A stretch of 64,000 nucleotides of DNA from Kribbella pratensis (GCF_004365355.1 NZ_SODP01000001.1:248001-312000); one strand, 5' to 3'; shown: positions 19,677 to 27,890, numbered from the stretch's first letter. A program made the numbers and translations. Notes: generated by a model from the letters alone, not told the origin.

Positions 19677-20251
19677 ACCGGGCCTGGCGTCCACGTCAGT
19701 TTGCCGCTCCGAAGGTCGTGCAGGACGCCGTCGATCCACTTGGCCTCAGCGATCGCTACAGCGACCTGGTACTCCGTCTCCAGCAGCGCGAACCGGGGGA
19801 TCGGCTGACCGTCCACCTCCGACCGCAGCTCCAGCTGCAGCTCGGCGATGCGCTTGGTCAGCGACTCCCGCCGCTGGCTGAGCAGCTCGCCCGCCGTCTC
19901 CGGCGTCAACAGCATCACGAACGACAACCCCGCCGGGAACTCCGGGAACTCGTTCCGCGGTGTCGTCAGGATGTCCGCCAACCACTCCCGGCAGACCTTC
20001 CGTCCCTCGTCGGTCAGGTGGTAGACCGTCCGCTCCGGATAGCGCTCGTCCTGCTCGGTCGCGCCGGCCGTGAGCAGGCCGGCCTCCTCCAGCCGCACGA
20101 TCATTCGGTACAGGCTGGTCCGCTGACCGACGTTGACGACCTGGTCCTTGCCCCACTGCTTGATCAGCCGCTGGATCCCGTACGGATGCATCGGCCCGTT
20201 CTCCAGCAGGCCGAGGATCGCGAGTGCGAGCGGTGAGCGTCGAAAAGTCAC
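19673..20251 (-). CDS. PadR-family transcriptional regulator
   Basis: 192 residues from the GTG at 20251 (TFRRSPLALAILGLLENGPM). The winged helix (1-85) has MHPYGIQRLIKQWG and SLYRMIVRLEEAGLL, followed by a Vir C-like C-terminal domain with a long helix, ESLTKRIAELQLELRSEVDG. PadR proteins are ligand-responsive repressors. It is divergent from the alpha/beta hydrolase gene across 65 bp containing repeated ATGTAACTA boxes and is translationally coupled to the downstream phosphopantetheinyl transferase. Confidence 0.9.
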   Translation of the reverse strand: MTFRRSPLALAILGLLENGPMHPYGIQRLIKQWGKDQVVNVGQRTSLYRMIVRLEEAGLLTAGATEQDERYPERTVYHLTDEGRKVCREWLADILTTPRNEFPEFPAGLSFVMLLTPETAGELLSQRRESLTKRIAELQLELRSEVDGQPIPRFALLETEYQVAVAIAEAKWIDGVLHDLRSGKLTWTPGPV

Positions 20252-20275
20252 GTCCTCAGCATAGGGGGCAAAGAA

Positions 20276-20309
20276 ACTAGTTGCAATGTAACTAGATCCC
20301 ATGTAACTA
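20276..20309. promoter_or_regulatory. Likely PadR operator in the divergent promoter region
   Basis: The 9-mer ATGTAACTA occurs at 20286 and 20301. The first copy also forms part of a dyad, CTAGTT-N7-AACTAG (20277-20295). The block is markedly AT-richer than its surroundings and ends 7 bp before the hydrolase ATG. PadR operators are typically ATGT...ACAT-like dyads near the promoter, so this is the best candidate site for control of both directions. Confidence 0.6.
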
Positions 20310-20316
20310 TCGATCC

Positions 20317-21201
20317 ATGAAGACCGCAGAACTCACCCAGGGCACCGTGACCTCCCGCGACGGCACCGAGATCGGTTACTACAAGACCGGCCAAGGACCC
20401 GCCGCCGTCGTGCTGCACGGCAGCATGGAGTCAGCCCGCAGCCACACGCTCCTGGCGGAAGCGCTGGCGTCAGACTTCACCGTTTACCTGCCGGACCGCC
20501 GCGGTCGTGGCCTCTCGGGACCGCACCGCGCCGACTACACGGTCCGCACCGAGGTCGAGGATCTCGAAGCAGTCCTGACCGCGGCCGGCGCAGACCGCGC
20601 GTTCGGCGTCAGCGCCGGGGGAGCGGTCGTCCTCGAAGCGGCCCGCACATTGCCGCTGCAGCAGATCGCGCTCTACGAGCCCGCGATCGTCGCCGACGGC
20701 GCCCCGCATCGCGAGTGGCTGATCCGCTTCGACCAGGAGATCGCCCGCGGCGATCTCGCCGGCGGGATGGTCACCAGCATGTTCGGCTTCGAGATGGCCC
20801 CGGCGTTCCTCAAGGTCATACCCCGCGGCCTGCTCCGCAGGATGACCGAGAAGATGCTCGTCAAGGAGGAGCGTCAGGCTCCCGCCGACGCGATCACCAT
20901 GCGCCGGCTCGCCCCCACGATCCACGCCGAAGGCACGATCGTCGCCGAGCTCGGCGGCACCTTCGACAACTTCCGCACCGTCGCCGCCGACGTACTGCTC
21001 ATGGGCGGCACCAAGGGCCTTGCCGGTCTCAAGCCCGGCCGCGCCACTCTCGAGAAGGTCCTCCCGCACTGCCGCCGCATCGAGTTCGACGGCTACGACC
21101 ACGGCTCGTCCTCGGACCCCGGCGGCGTCAACCCCACCGGCAAGCCAGAGGCCGTACGGCGGATCGCCGAAGAGGTGAAGGCGTTCTTCAAGCAGTCGTG
21201 A
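20317..21201 (+). CDS. Alpha/beta hydrolase
   Basis: 294 residues. The fold shows VVLHGSMES (oxyanion HG), PDRRGRGLSGPH, the nucleophile elbow GVSAGGA and a late His in YDHGSSSD. There is no signal peptide, so it is cytosolic. The substrate is unknown. It is probably repressed by the divergent PadR protein, whose candidate operator overlaps this gene's leader. It ends 14 bp inside the convergent HxlR-peroxiredoxin gene. Confidence 0.88.
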   Translation: MKTAELTQGTVTSRDGTEIGYYKTGQGPAAVVLHGSMESARSHTLLAEALASDFTVYLPDRRGRGLSGPHRADYTVRTEVEDLEAVLTAAGADRAFGVSAGGAVVLEAARTLPLQQIALYEPAIVADGAPHREWLIRFDQEIARGDLAGGMVTSMFGFEMAPAFLKVIPRGLLRRMTEKMLVKEERQAPADAITMRRLAPTIHAEGTIVAELGGTFDNFRTVAADVLLMGGTKGLAGLKPGRATLEKVLPHCRRIEFDGYDHGSSSDPGGVNPTGKPEAVRRIAEEVKAFFKQS

Positions 21202-22051
21202 AGGCCCACTCGACGGCATCCGCGATATCAACCACCGGATACCGCACGGCCTGCACGACCCGATCGGCGCCGATCACCAGGATGACCCGCTTCAACCGCT
21301 CGTACCCACCCGCACGGAAGGTCGGCAACCGCAACGCCGCCACCAGTTCCAGATCGAGGTCCGACAGCAGCAGGTGGGGAATCTCCTCCGCCCGCGCGAA
21401 CGCCTGCTGCTCGTCGGTCCGCTGCGTGCTCACCCCGCGCACGGCGATCCCGCGAGCAGCAAACTCGTCGTACCGACCAGCAAAGAGCCGGTTCTCCAGC
21501 GTGCACCCGCTAGCCCCGGCGATCTCGTCCCACCCGTCCGGCAAGGGGGTCGGCCGCCCGGTCGCCGGGTACCCGAACAGCACGGTCGCCCGCGCATCCG
21601 TGTCCACCACATCTACCGCCGTACCGGCGATCGACGGCAGGGCGACGTACGGCACCCGCTGACCCACCAGCTCGTGCAAGCGATGCGCCGGCGGCTCGTC
21701 CTTCGAATTGGTCCCACTCAGAGACCCATCGCCGAGCAGCCACCGATCGCCCCAGTCCTGCAGCGCGACGAGCACCGGCAGCAACGCCCGCCCGCGCTCG
21801 GTCAGCTGGTACGCATACCGGGTCGGCCGCTCCTGGTACGCCGACCGCGAGACGATCCCGCTCTCGAGCAGACCGTTCAGCCGCTCGGTAAGCACCTTCC
21901 GCGAGATGTGCAGCGACTCGGCGAGCTGGTCGAACCGCTCCAACCCACGCGCGAGATCGCGGACGACCAGCAGCTCCCAGCCGTCGCCGATGACGCCGAG
22001 GGACTGCGCGATCGCACAGTCCGGCTCAGGCGAGAAGGTGCTCCGCCGCAC
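21188..22051 (-). CDS. HxlR-type regulator fused to a peroxiredoxin-like domain
   Basis: 287 residues. Residues 1-108 are an HxlR winged helix: the conserved N-terminal Cys12 in CAIAQSLGVIGDGW, then FDQLAESLHISRKVLTERL and RYAYQLTERG. After a linker, residues 130-285 form an AhpC/TSA-like domain with SGCTLENRLF (Cys183 in the peroxidatic position), GIAVRGVSTQ and LLLSDLDLELVAALRLPTF. HxlR proteins such as Bacillus HypR respond to oxidation at the N-terminal Cys, so fusion to a peroxide-reactive domain suggests a one-protein redox sensor. This is inference. It is divergent from an MFS exporter across a perfect palindrome. Confidence 0.88.
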   Translation of the reverse strand: MRRSTFSPEPDCAIAQSLGVIGDGWELLVVRDLARGLERFDQLAESLHISRKVLTERLNGLLESGIVSRSAYQERPTRYAYQLTERGRALLPVLVALQDWGDRWLLGDGSLSGTNSKDEPPAHRLHELVGQRVPYVALPSIAGTAVDVVDTDARATVLFGYPATGRPTPLPDGWDEIAGASGCTLENRLFAGRYDEFAARGIAVRGVSTQRTDEQQAFARAEEIPHLLLSDLDLELVAALRLPTFRAGGYERLKRVILVIGADRVVQAVRYPVVDIADAVEWAFTTA

Positions 22052-22094
22052 GACGTACTCCTTCGATTCCGGTTGCCACCACGCTAGCCGTCCG

Positions 22095-22119
22095 AGTAAG
22101 TTCCCGTTAGGAACTTACT
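22095..22119. promoter_or_regulatory. Perfect palindrome, candidate HxlR operator
   Basis: AGTAAGTTC and GAACTTACT (9-bp arms, 7-bp spacer) lie between the divergent HxlR-peroxiredoxin and MFS genes, 15 bp before the MFS start. Symmetric AT-rich dyads at this place are typical of HxlR binding sites and would cover the MFS promoter or its ribosome-binding region. Confidence 0.7.
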
Positions 22120-22133
22120 ACAGGAGGGCAAGC

Positions 22134-23354
22134 ATGTACTGGCGCCGGATCGCGGACCTGCCCACCTGGCTCAAGGCCGTCATGGTCGGCCAGCTCGTCA
22201 GCTCCGCCGGTGCACTCGCCTGGATCTACCTGACCCTCTACCTGGTCGAGGACCGCGGCATGTCGGCGCAACAGGCCGGGTTCGCGGCAGCGGCGTACGG
22301 CATCGGACTGCTCGGCGGCAACCTCGGCGGCGGGTGGTTCGGCGACCGCTTCGGTCTGCGTACGGCGGCAGTCGCCAGCCAACTCGCCTGGGTCGTCACC
22401 TGTTGCGCGATGCCCCTGGTCGGCACGTCCTGGATCGGCGTCGTTGCCGCGCTTGCCGCGCTTGCCGGGCTGTGCGGTGGTGCGAGCCGCCCCAACCTCA
22501 GCGCGCTGGTCGCAACCGCGCTGCCGGCCGAGCGTCGCCGCGAGGGCATCGCCTTGTCCCGGACGGCGAGCAACGCCGGCTTCACCATCGGCCCGCCGCT
22601 GGGCGGGCTGCTAGCGGCGTACAACTTCTCGCTGGTCTTCCTCGTCGACGCTGTGACCAGCCTCGTCATGGCAGCCGTCATCTGGCGCTTCGTGCCCGCT
22701 GCCCGCCGTACGGCGTCCGTCCGCGTGCACGGTTTGTGGAAGGCGCTGGCCCGCGACCGCTCGGTTCTCGTGCTGCTCGCCACGATCGTGGTCGTCGACA
22801 CCGTCTACCGGCAGATCTTCGCGACGATGCCGCTCCTGCTCCGCGATGCCGGTACGCCGGCCGTCGCGTACGGCGTACTCATCGGTGTCAGCTCCGTCGT
22901 GATCGTGCTTCTCGAGGCGCCGCTCGCCGTACGGCTCCGCGGCCACCGCGCGAACCGGGTCATCGCCATCGGCTTCGCGCTCGTCGGCGCAGGTCTCGCG
23001 ATCCTCGGCGTGTGGCCGGCGCTCGTCGGCGCGACGCTGGCGATCGTCGTCATCACGGCGGGGGAGATGCTCTACAAACCGACCGCCACCGCGCATGTCG
23101 CCGACGCGGCGCCGGAGGGGATGGTCGGGCGGTACTCCAGCCTGTACGCCGCTGCGTCGATCAGCGGCATGTTCCTGGCGCCGGCGCTCGGCGGGTCGGC
23201 GTACCAGCACGTCCCGGGGGCACTCTTCCCGGTCGCGGCCGCGCTCGCCGTTGTAGCCGCGATCGTCCAGTCGCAGGTCAGGTCGGCTGATCGGGAAGCG
23301 GAGCCGGCCGGCCCTCCCAGCGGGTCGAGAGGACGACCGTCGTCCGTGTCCTGA
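22134..23354 (+). CDS. MFS transporter, 12 helices
   Basis: 406 residues from the ATG at 22134 with an AGGAGGGC ribosome-binding site; longer frames are rejected because they cross the HxlR operator. Conserved elements include WFGDRFGLRTAA (loop 2-3 motif A) and RTASNAGFTIGPPLGG (motif C of drug:H+ antiporters). This predicts proton-driven efflux of small molecules. It is likely controlled by the divergent HxlR-peroxiredoxin protein. The 3' end overlaps the convergent Lrp gene by 77 bp. Confidence 0.9.
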   Translation: MYWRRIADLPTWLKAVMVGQLVSSAGALAWIYLTLYLVEDRGMSAQQAGFAAAAYGIGLLGGNLGGGWFGDRFGLRTAAVASQLAWVVTCCAMPLVGTSWIGVVAALAALAGLCGGASRPNLSALVATALPAERRREGIALSRTASNAGFTIGPPLGGLLAAYNFSLVFLVDAVTSLVMAAVIWRFVPAARRTASVRVHGLWKALARDRSVLVLLATIVVVDTVYRQIFATMPLLLRDAGTPAVAYGVLIGVSSVVIVLLEAPLAVRLRGHRANRVIAIGFALVGAGLAILGVWPALVGATLAIVVITAGEMLYKPTATAHVADAAPEGMVGRYSSLYAAASISGMFLAPALGGSAYQHVPGALFPVAAALAVVAAIVQSQVRSADREAEPAGPPSGSRGRPSSVS

Positions 23355-23736
23355 CCACGCCGTTGACGCGTCGCAGCGAGCCGACGACCGCCTCGAGCTG
23401 GGTGACGTCCGCGACCCGGACCTTGACCACGAGCTCCTGGTCGCCGGCCACGAACCAGCAGTCCTCGACGGCGACGATGTCCCGGACCTGCTCGACGATG
23501 TCATCGGTCTCGACGTCGTCGCGCTGGAACAGCCCGATCAGCGCGCTCGTGCCGAGTCCGACCTGATCCGGTGCGACCACCGCGCGGTACCCGAGGAGCA
23601 CGCCGCGCTCCTCGAGCCGCCGTACCCGCTCCTGGACGCTCGGACCGGACAGGCCGACCTCGCGGCCGAGCTCGGCCCAGCTGGAGCGGCCGTTCAGCCG
23701 GAGCGCCTCGATCAGCTGCCGGTCGATCGCGTCCAT
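23278..23736 (-). CDS. Lrp/AsnC-family transcriptional regulator
   Basis: 152 residues. The HTH (1-50) reads LIEALRLNGRSSWAELGREV followed by GPSVQERVRRLEERG. A RAM/ACT-like ligand domain follows, with CWFVAGDQELVVKVRVADV. These proteins bind amino acids and form octamers. No amino acid transport gene is adjacent except the MFS exporter, with whose 3' end it overlaps, so its regulon cannot be read from context. Confidence 0.9.
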   Translation of the reverse strand: MDAIDRQLIEALRLNGRSSWAELGREVGLSGPSVQERVRRLEERGVLLGYRAVVAPDQVGLGTSALIGLFQRDDVETDDIVEQVRDIVAVEDCWFVAGDQELVVKVRVADVTQLEAVVGSLRRVNGVVRTRTTVVLSTRWEGRPAPLPDQPT

Positions 23737-23880
23737 GACGCCTCCTGTTCACCACAGATTCTAAGGCCTGGAATGTTTCAGACCTTTAATTCGTTTGTGA
23801 CAACGTAGTTCAAACCGTACAATTTGAGGTACTGGGGCCAGCCCGCCCCAGCTCCGCCGCACCAACCCAGTGAAGGAAAC

Positions 23881-24009
23881 ATGATCACCCCCGAAGTTGC
23901 CCGTGCCCAGATCGACGAGCGGCACCGCGTCGCAGCGCAGGCCCGCCGCGCCCACGCCGTACCGTCTGCCTGGCGCCGGCTGCTGACCCGTCACGTCCGC
24001 CACAGCTGA
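23881..24009 (+). CDS. Very small protein, 42 aa
   Basis: MITPEVARAQIDERHRVAAQ leads into an Arg-rich helix and the end RRLLTRHVRHS. It has a good GAAGGAAAC ribosome-binding site, is preceded by an AT-rich promoter-like stretch (23770-23830) and is followed by a terminator hairpin, which together support a real transcript. The amphipathic, basic character suggests an RNA- or membrane-associated peptide. The family is not recognised. Confidence 0.6.
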   Translation: MITPEVARAQIDERHRVAAQARRAHAVPSAWRRLLTRHVRHS

Positions 24010-24019
24010 CCTATTTCAC

Positions 24020-24050
24020 GCGACCGGTGCCCTCCTGGGCCACCGGTCGC
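24020..24050 (+). terminator. Hairpin terminator after the 42-aa gene
   Basis: A perfect 10-bp stem, GCGACCGGTG with CACCGGTCGC, around an 11-nt loop, followed by TGTTGT. It lies 10 bp after the stop of the small gene. Confidence 0.7.
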
Positions 24051-24085
24051 TGTTGTCGGGGCGGTCAGGAGATAGGCTTCGCATC

Positions 24086-24244
24086 ATGTTCTCGATCCTC
24101 GTGCCGCAGGTGGCGGCCATCGAATCGGCCGCCGTCGAGGCGTCACACATCTCGAAGTGGTGGTACGGCGGGTTCGCGCTGTTCGTGCTCCTCCTGCTGC
24201 TGCTCGTCACCGTCATCATGGGTAAGGGCCGGCCGCACAGCTAG
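24086..24244 (+). CDS. Small single-pass membrane protein, 52 aa
   Basis: MFSILVPQVAAIESAAVEAS followed by the membrane helix FALFVLLLLLLVTVIM and the tail GKGRPHS. Short proteins of this kind are seen just before nadD in related actinobacteria, from memory. The role is unknown. It lies 38 bp upstream of nadD and is probably cotranscribed. Confidence 0.65.
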   Translation: MFSILVPQVAAIESAAVEASHISKWWYGGFALFVLLLLLLVTVIMGKGRPHS

Positions 24245-24282
24245 GCGGCTGTCGTGCTGTGCAGATTGTCTGAAGGGCTGAC

Positions 24283-24894
24283 GTGGCTTCTGTGGAGCGG
24301 GTACGACGCATCGGTGTGATGGGTGGCACTTTCGACCCGATCCATCATGGCCACCTTGTCGCGGCCAGCGAAGTGCAGGCGTACTTCGATCTCGACGAGG
24401 TGATCTTCGTTCCGACCGGCCAGCCGTGGCAGAAGTCGGACAAGAAGGTCTCCCCGGCCGAGGACCGGTACCTGATGACCGTGATCGCGACGGCGTCGAA
24501 CCCGCGGTTCTCGGTCAGCCGGGTCGACATCGACCGGCCGGGTCCGACGTACACCATCGACACCCTGCGCGACCTGTCCAGGCTGTACCCGGACGCCGAG
24601 CTGTTCTTCATCACCGGCGCCGACGCGCTCGCCCAGATCCTCACCTGGCGGGACGTGGACGAGATGTTCAAGCTCGCCCAGTTCGTCGGCTGCACCCGGC
24701 CGGGGACCGAAAGCCTCGAGCTGCCGCTCGACCAGCTGCCGATGGACCGGATCACCCTGCTCGAGGTGCCGGCGCTGGCGATCTCGTCGACCGAGTGCCG
24801 CGCCCGGGTCGCCAAGGGCAACCCGACCTGGTACCTGGTGCCGGACGGGATCGTCCAGTACATCGCCAAGCGTGAGCTCTACACCAACCGTTAG
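24283..24894 (+). CDS. nadD: Nicotinate-nucleotide adenylyltransferase
   Basis: 203 residues from a GTG. The nucleotidyltransferase motif is [15 protein letters not shown] (GTFDPxHxGH), and the second motif AISSTECR is the ISSTxIR equivalent. It adenylates nicotinate mononucleotide to form deamido-NAD. It is the first main gene of the nadD-rsfS-phosphatase operon; rsfS begins 7 bp after its stop. Confidence 0.96.
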   Translation: MASVERVRRIGVMGGTFDPIHHGHLVAASEVQAYFDLDEVIFVPTGQPWQKSDKKVSPAEDRYLMTVIATASNPRFSVSRVDIDRPGPTYTIDTLRDLSRLYPDAELFFITGADALAQILTWRDVDEMFKLAQFVGCTRPGTESLELPLDQLPMDRITLLEVPALAISSTECRARVAKGNPTWYLVPDGIVQYIAKRELYTNR

Positions 24895-24901
24895 GACCTG
24901 T

Positions 24902-25294
24902 ATGTCTGCCAGTGAACGCGCCATCGAGCTGCTGACCGCGGCTGCCGAAGCAGCCCACGACAAGAAGGCCGAGAACGTCCTCGCCTTCGACGTGTCCGAG
25001 CAGCTCGCCATCACCGACGCGTTCCTGGTCGCCTCCGCCTCCAACGACCGCCAGGTCCGCGCGATCGTGGACGCGATCGAGGAGAAGCTGCGGGTCGACT
25101 TCGACGCCAAGCCGGTACGCCGCGAGGGCGCCCGCGAGGGGCGCTGGGTGCTGCTCGACTACCTCGAGATCGTCATCCACGTCCAGCACGACGAGGAGCG
25201 CGCGTTCTACTCCCTCGAGCGCCTGTGGCGCGACTGCCCGGTCATCGCCTTGCCGTCGCCCGTCCCCGGCTCGGCACGCCCCGGCGCCGAATGA
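24902..25294 (+). CDS. rsfS: Ribosomal silencing factor RsfS (Iojap/YbeB)
   Basis: 130 residues from the ATG at 24902. The core is VLAFDVSEQLAITDAFLVAS, GRWVLLDYLEIVIHVQHDEE and FYSLERLW, the standard RsfS fold. It binds L14 and blocks subunit joining when nutrients are scarce. Its TGA overlaps the next ATG (ATGA), so the downstream phosphatase is coupled. Confidence 0.96.
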   Translation: MSASERAIELLTAAAEAAHDKKAENVLAFDVSEQLAITDAFLVASASNDRQVRAIVDAIEEKLRVDFDAKPVRREGAREGRWVLLDYLEIVIHVQHDEERAFYSLERLWRDCPVIALPSPVPGSARPGAE

Positions 25295-25935
25295 CCGCGG
25301 GGAGACTGATCGTCTGGCGCCACGGCCGGACGGAGTGGAACCTGCAGGACAAGATCCAGGGCCAGGCCGACATCCCACTGGACTCGGTCGGCCTGTCCCA
25401 GGCCCGCTCCGCCGCCGCCCGCCTGGCCGCCCTGGCGCCGACGAGACTCTTCGCCAGCGACCTCCAACGCGCAGTCGCCACTGCGGGTGAGCTAGCCGCG
25501 CTGACCGGCCTCAAGATCGAGTACGACGAAGCGCTCCGCGAGATCGACGTCGACGACTGGGCCGGCCTCACCTCGGCCGAACTCGCCGCCATCAACCCCG
25601 AAGCCGCCGCCCGCATCCGCAGCGGCGAACCCCAACGCCGCGGCACCAACGGCGAAACCGTCGAAGAAGTCGCGGCCCGCTTCAGCGGCGCCCTCAAACG
25701 CATCTCCGCGGAAGGCACCTCCGAAGACACCATCGTCATAGCCACCCACGGCCTCGCCGGCCGCGTCGGCATCTGCCTGTTCCTCGGCATCCCCCAGCCC
25801 AACTGGCCCGCCTTCGGAGGCCTCGCCAACTGCAACTGGGTCTCCCTCCTCAACGGCCGCCAAGGCTACCGAATCGAAGAATGGAACGCCGGCTCCCTCC
25901 CCGAACCAGTAATGAGCGACGACCCCCAGAAGTAG
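25291..25935 (+). CDS. Histidine phosphatase (phosphoglycerate mutase-like)
   Basis: 214 residues from the ATG overlapping the rsfS stop. The RHG motif is in IVWRHGRTEWN (phospho-accepting His near 10). LFASDLQRAVATAG, the acid/base Glu in LREIDVDDWAG and the second His in VIATHGLAGR complete the active site. In actinobacteria this gene habitually follows nadD-rsfS. A phosphatase rather than a mutase activity is expected; the substrate is not known from sequence. Confidence 0.92.
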   Translation: MTAGRLIVWRHGRTEWNLQDKIQGQADIPLDSVGLSQARSAAARLAALAPTRLFASDLQRAVATAGELAALTGLKIEYDEALREIDVDDWAGLTSAELAAINPEAAARIRSGEPQRRGTNGETVEEVAARFSGALKRISAEGTSEDTIVIATHGLAGRVGICLFLGIPQPNWPAFGGLANCNWVSLLNGRQGYRIEEWNAGSLPEPVMSDDPQK

Positions 25936-26511
25936 CTGGTGTACGCCGGGAAACGCCCCCAAAGGACAACGCTTCGCGGCGGCTGTCTTGTTGGCCGCCT
26001 CCGGCGGCGCAGACGTCCCGCAGCCGACTGCCCGCCAGGGAGCTAGTGAGCTGCGCCAGCGGTAAAGGACACCGCTTCGCGGCGACTGTCCTGTTGGCCG
26101 GCTTCGCCGGCGCTGGGCTCGTTCGGCGGGTGGCTGCTGCGTCGTGGAGTGCTGGTCGGGGGTGTCGTGCGTAGAGGTCACCGCTTCGCGGTCGCTGTCC
26201 TGGTGACCGGCTTCGCCTGCGTCCGATTTGTTCGGCGGGCGACTGCACCGTCGCCGAATGCTTATCGGGGAAGGACTGGTGTGACACCCCAGGCGCCCCG
26301 CCTGCAGACGGGGCAGTTGTCAGCTCGCACCTTGGATGCAGAGCCTGGTAGCAGACATCGTGCTCGGCGTACAGACAGCCGTGAGCAAGCGTGCCACCAG
26401 CCTCTCAAAGGAGGGCAACAGGGCTGTCGCACACCTCACCAGCCCCACGAGCCAACCGATTTTTCTTTGCCGCCCCCCATCCGCTAAACTTCCGGAGTCG
26501 CAAGACACCGC
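25936..26511. other. Gene-free stretch between the phosphatase and tRNA-Ala
   Basis: About 575 bp with no credible gene. It contains three imperfect repeats (separate entry), and just before the tRNA an AT-richer patch, with TAAACT at about 26484, that may be the tRNA promoter. Confidence 0.6.
25961..26255. repeat. Three degenerate intergenic repeats
   Basis: Copies begin at about 25961, 26064 and 26173, spaced 103-109 bp. They share CGCTTCGCGG then GCTGTC(C/T)TG(T/G)TG(G/A)CCG and, in the last two, TTCGGCGGG. Copies two and three are the most alike. Each has a short inverted element, such as GCCGGCTTCGCCGGC in copy two. They resemble dispersed intergenic elements rather than coding DNA, although conceptual translations look superficially protein-like. 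Confidence 0.65.
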
Positions 26512-26584
26512 GGGGCTTTGGCGCAGTTGGTAGCGCGCTTCCATGGCATGGAAGAGGTCAGGGGTTCGAATCCCCTAAGCTCCA
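26512..26584 (+). tRNA. tRNA-Ala (GGC anticodon)
   Basis: A complete 73-nt cloverleaf: acceptor GGGGCTT/AAGCTCC (one G-U), D-arm GCGC-AGTTGGTA-GCGC, anticodon arm CTTCC-ATGGCAT-GGAAG with anticodon GGC, variable AGGTC, T-arm AGGGG-TTCGAAT-CCCCT, discriminator A. Two further genomic Cs follow. Its 3' 46 bp (26541-26586) recur three times downstream, marking it as an integration site. Confidence 0.95.
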
Positions 26585-26592
26585 CCGACTTC

Positions 26593-26625
26593 AGAGGCCG
26601 GTTTCCCACTCGGTGACCGGCCTCT
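26593..26625 (+). terminator. Hairpin after tRNA-Ala
   Basis: A 10-bp stem, AGAGGCCGGT with ACCGGCCTCT, and a 13-nt loop, 8 bp after the tRNA. A longer-stemmed version of the same hairpin follows the third att copy at 29602. Confidence 0.75.
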
Positions 26626-26917
26626 TGCATGGACGCGGACAGCTCGTCGAGGCACAGGACATCATGACGCCTGGCGTAGCTGCGGCATCGGCCTAGACGC
26701 TGCTGAGCGATGCGTCGTCGCGCTGCGCGAGGACCAGGAGTAGCAGGAGGTCGCACGCGGGGCGCCGGTGGGGAAGGCATTACAGCTTGTGTTCTGCACG
26801 GCTGAAGCCCTGGCGGCAGAGGATCGACACTTGGCAGCGTGTAAGACATGGCGGAAACCGCTTTGGTACTGCCAGCCTGTCTATACGGGTGAGGGCTCCT
26901 GAGGGGGCAGGTGAGGG

Positions 26918-27730
26918 ATGGCCGGGGACGCGGACTTGAGCGAGTACGTTGCCGCGCGCTGGCGCGCAGGGGCTGCGCGCCGCCGCCGTCGTGCAGCGGC
27001 ACTATCGGCTGTCGGCGTGGCAGCTGCAGTTGGTGCGGTGGACGGGACGCTGCTGCTCGCGGGCGGCCCGAGCGTCACGAACCCCGCGCCGCCGGCCGCC
27101 TCCACACCTCCGGTGCCTGCCGCGACGCGACTGGTGGGCATCGGTCACGCCGCCATCGCCGTACCCACGCAATGGGCCACAAACCAGCTCCACTGCGGAA
27201 CGCCGCTGAAGGACACGGTCATCATCGACGCGGGCCCCCAAAACCTCTGTGAGGCGCCTTACCCCAAAGGTGTCGAGAGCGTCATGGTGCGTAGCGGCAT
27301 GCCAATCGACTTCCGTGCCGACGAGACCTTCCAACTCGACGGCGTGCGAGCCCAACGTCAGCGGACAACCTGCACGGGCGACAATCCCGTCACGGTCTGT
27401 TCAGGCGCGGTGTTCATTCCGTCTCTCGACGTAGCGTTCCAGGCGGAGTCCTCCACGAACGCCGGCGAGGTTCACAGCGTCCTCGCCCGGATCATGATCG
27501 TTCCAGACAAGATCGGTGTCCCAGAGCCCATGTTCAGCGAATCCAATCCAGCCGCCCGTTTCGGCGAGGAATACGAGGACAGGCTCACCGCACTGGGCCT
27601 GAAACCCAATATCCACACCAGGAAGTCCCCTGGCTCCATACCAGGTACCGTCCTAGCCGTCTCGCCCCCCGCCGGCACAATGCTGACGCCTGGAGCGACG
27701 GTCACAGTCACTGTCGTCGCGCCACCCTGA
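26918..27730 (+). CDS. Membrane-anchored protein with C-terminal PASTA domain
   Basis: 270 residues. A basic cytoplasmic start (ARWRAGAARRRRRA) leads into a helix, ALSAVGVAAAVGAVDGTLLL, then a Pro/Ala linker and an extracytoplasmic region (70-200) of unknown fold. The last about 65 residues, LGLKPNIHTRKSPGSIPGTV then SPPAGTMLTPGATVTVTV, match a PASTA repeat, which binds peptidoglycan fragments or beta-lactams. No kinase domain is present. It lies between the tRNA and the second att copy, so it may be element cargo. Confidence 0.75.
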   Translation: MAGDADLSEYVAARWRAGAARRRRRAAALSAVGVAAAVGAVDGTLLLAGGPSVTNPAPPAASTPPVPAATRLVGIGHAAIAVPTQWATNQLHCGTPLKDTVIIDAGPQNLCEAPYPKGVESVMVRSGMPIDFRADETFQLDGVRAQRQRTTCTGDNPVTVCSGAVFIPSLDVAFQAESSTNAGEVHSVLARIMIVPDKIGVPEPMFSESNPAARFGEEYEDRLTALGLKPNIHTRKSPGSIPGTVLAVSPPAGTMLTPGATVTVTVVAPP

Positions 27731-27785
27731 ATCAGGCAGCTCGCTGGACGTGGTCCAGTCATGGCCTTGGACGGTGACGATCCAG

Positions 27786-27804
27786 GGGAGGCAAATTGGG
27801 AGGC
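27786..27804. promoter_or_regulatory. Paired GGGAGGC boxes left of att copy 2
   Basis: GGGAGGC at 27786 and 27798 (12-bp step), 93 bp before the att core. The same pair with the same step occurs at 30678/30690, 92 bp before att copy 4. Conserved geometry suggests integrase or excisionase arm-type sites. Confidence 0.55.
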
Positions 27805-27890
27805 AACAGGGACATCCGTCTATAGATCGTGACAGACGTTGATAGACGCGTCTTCCACCGCAGTCTCGGCCGATGTGGTGGGGCTAAAGT

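Noticed and set aside
25961..26255. CRISPR array
   Set aside because: The three repeats are long, degenerate and spaced about 105 bp apart; repeat and spacer lengths do not fit CRISPR and there are no cas genes.
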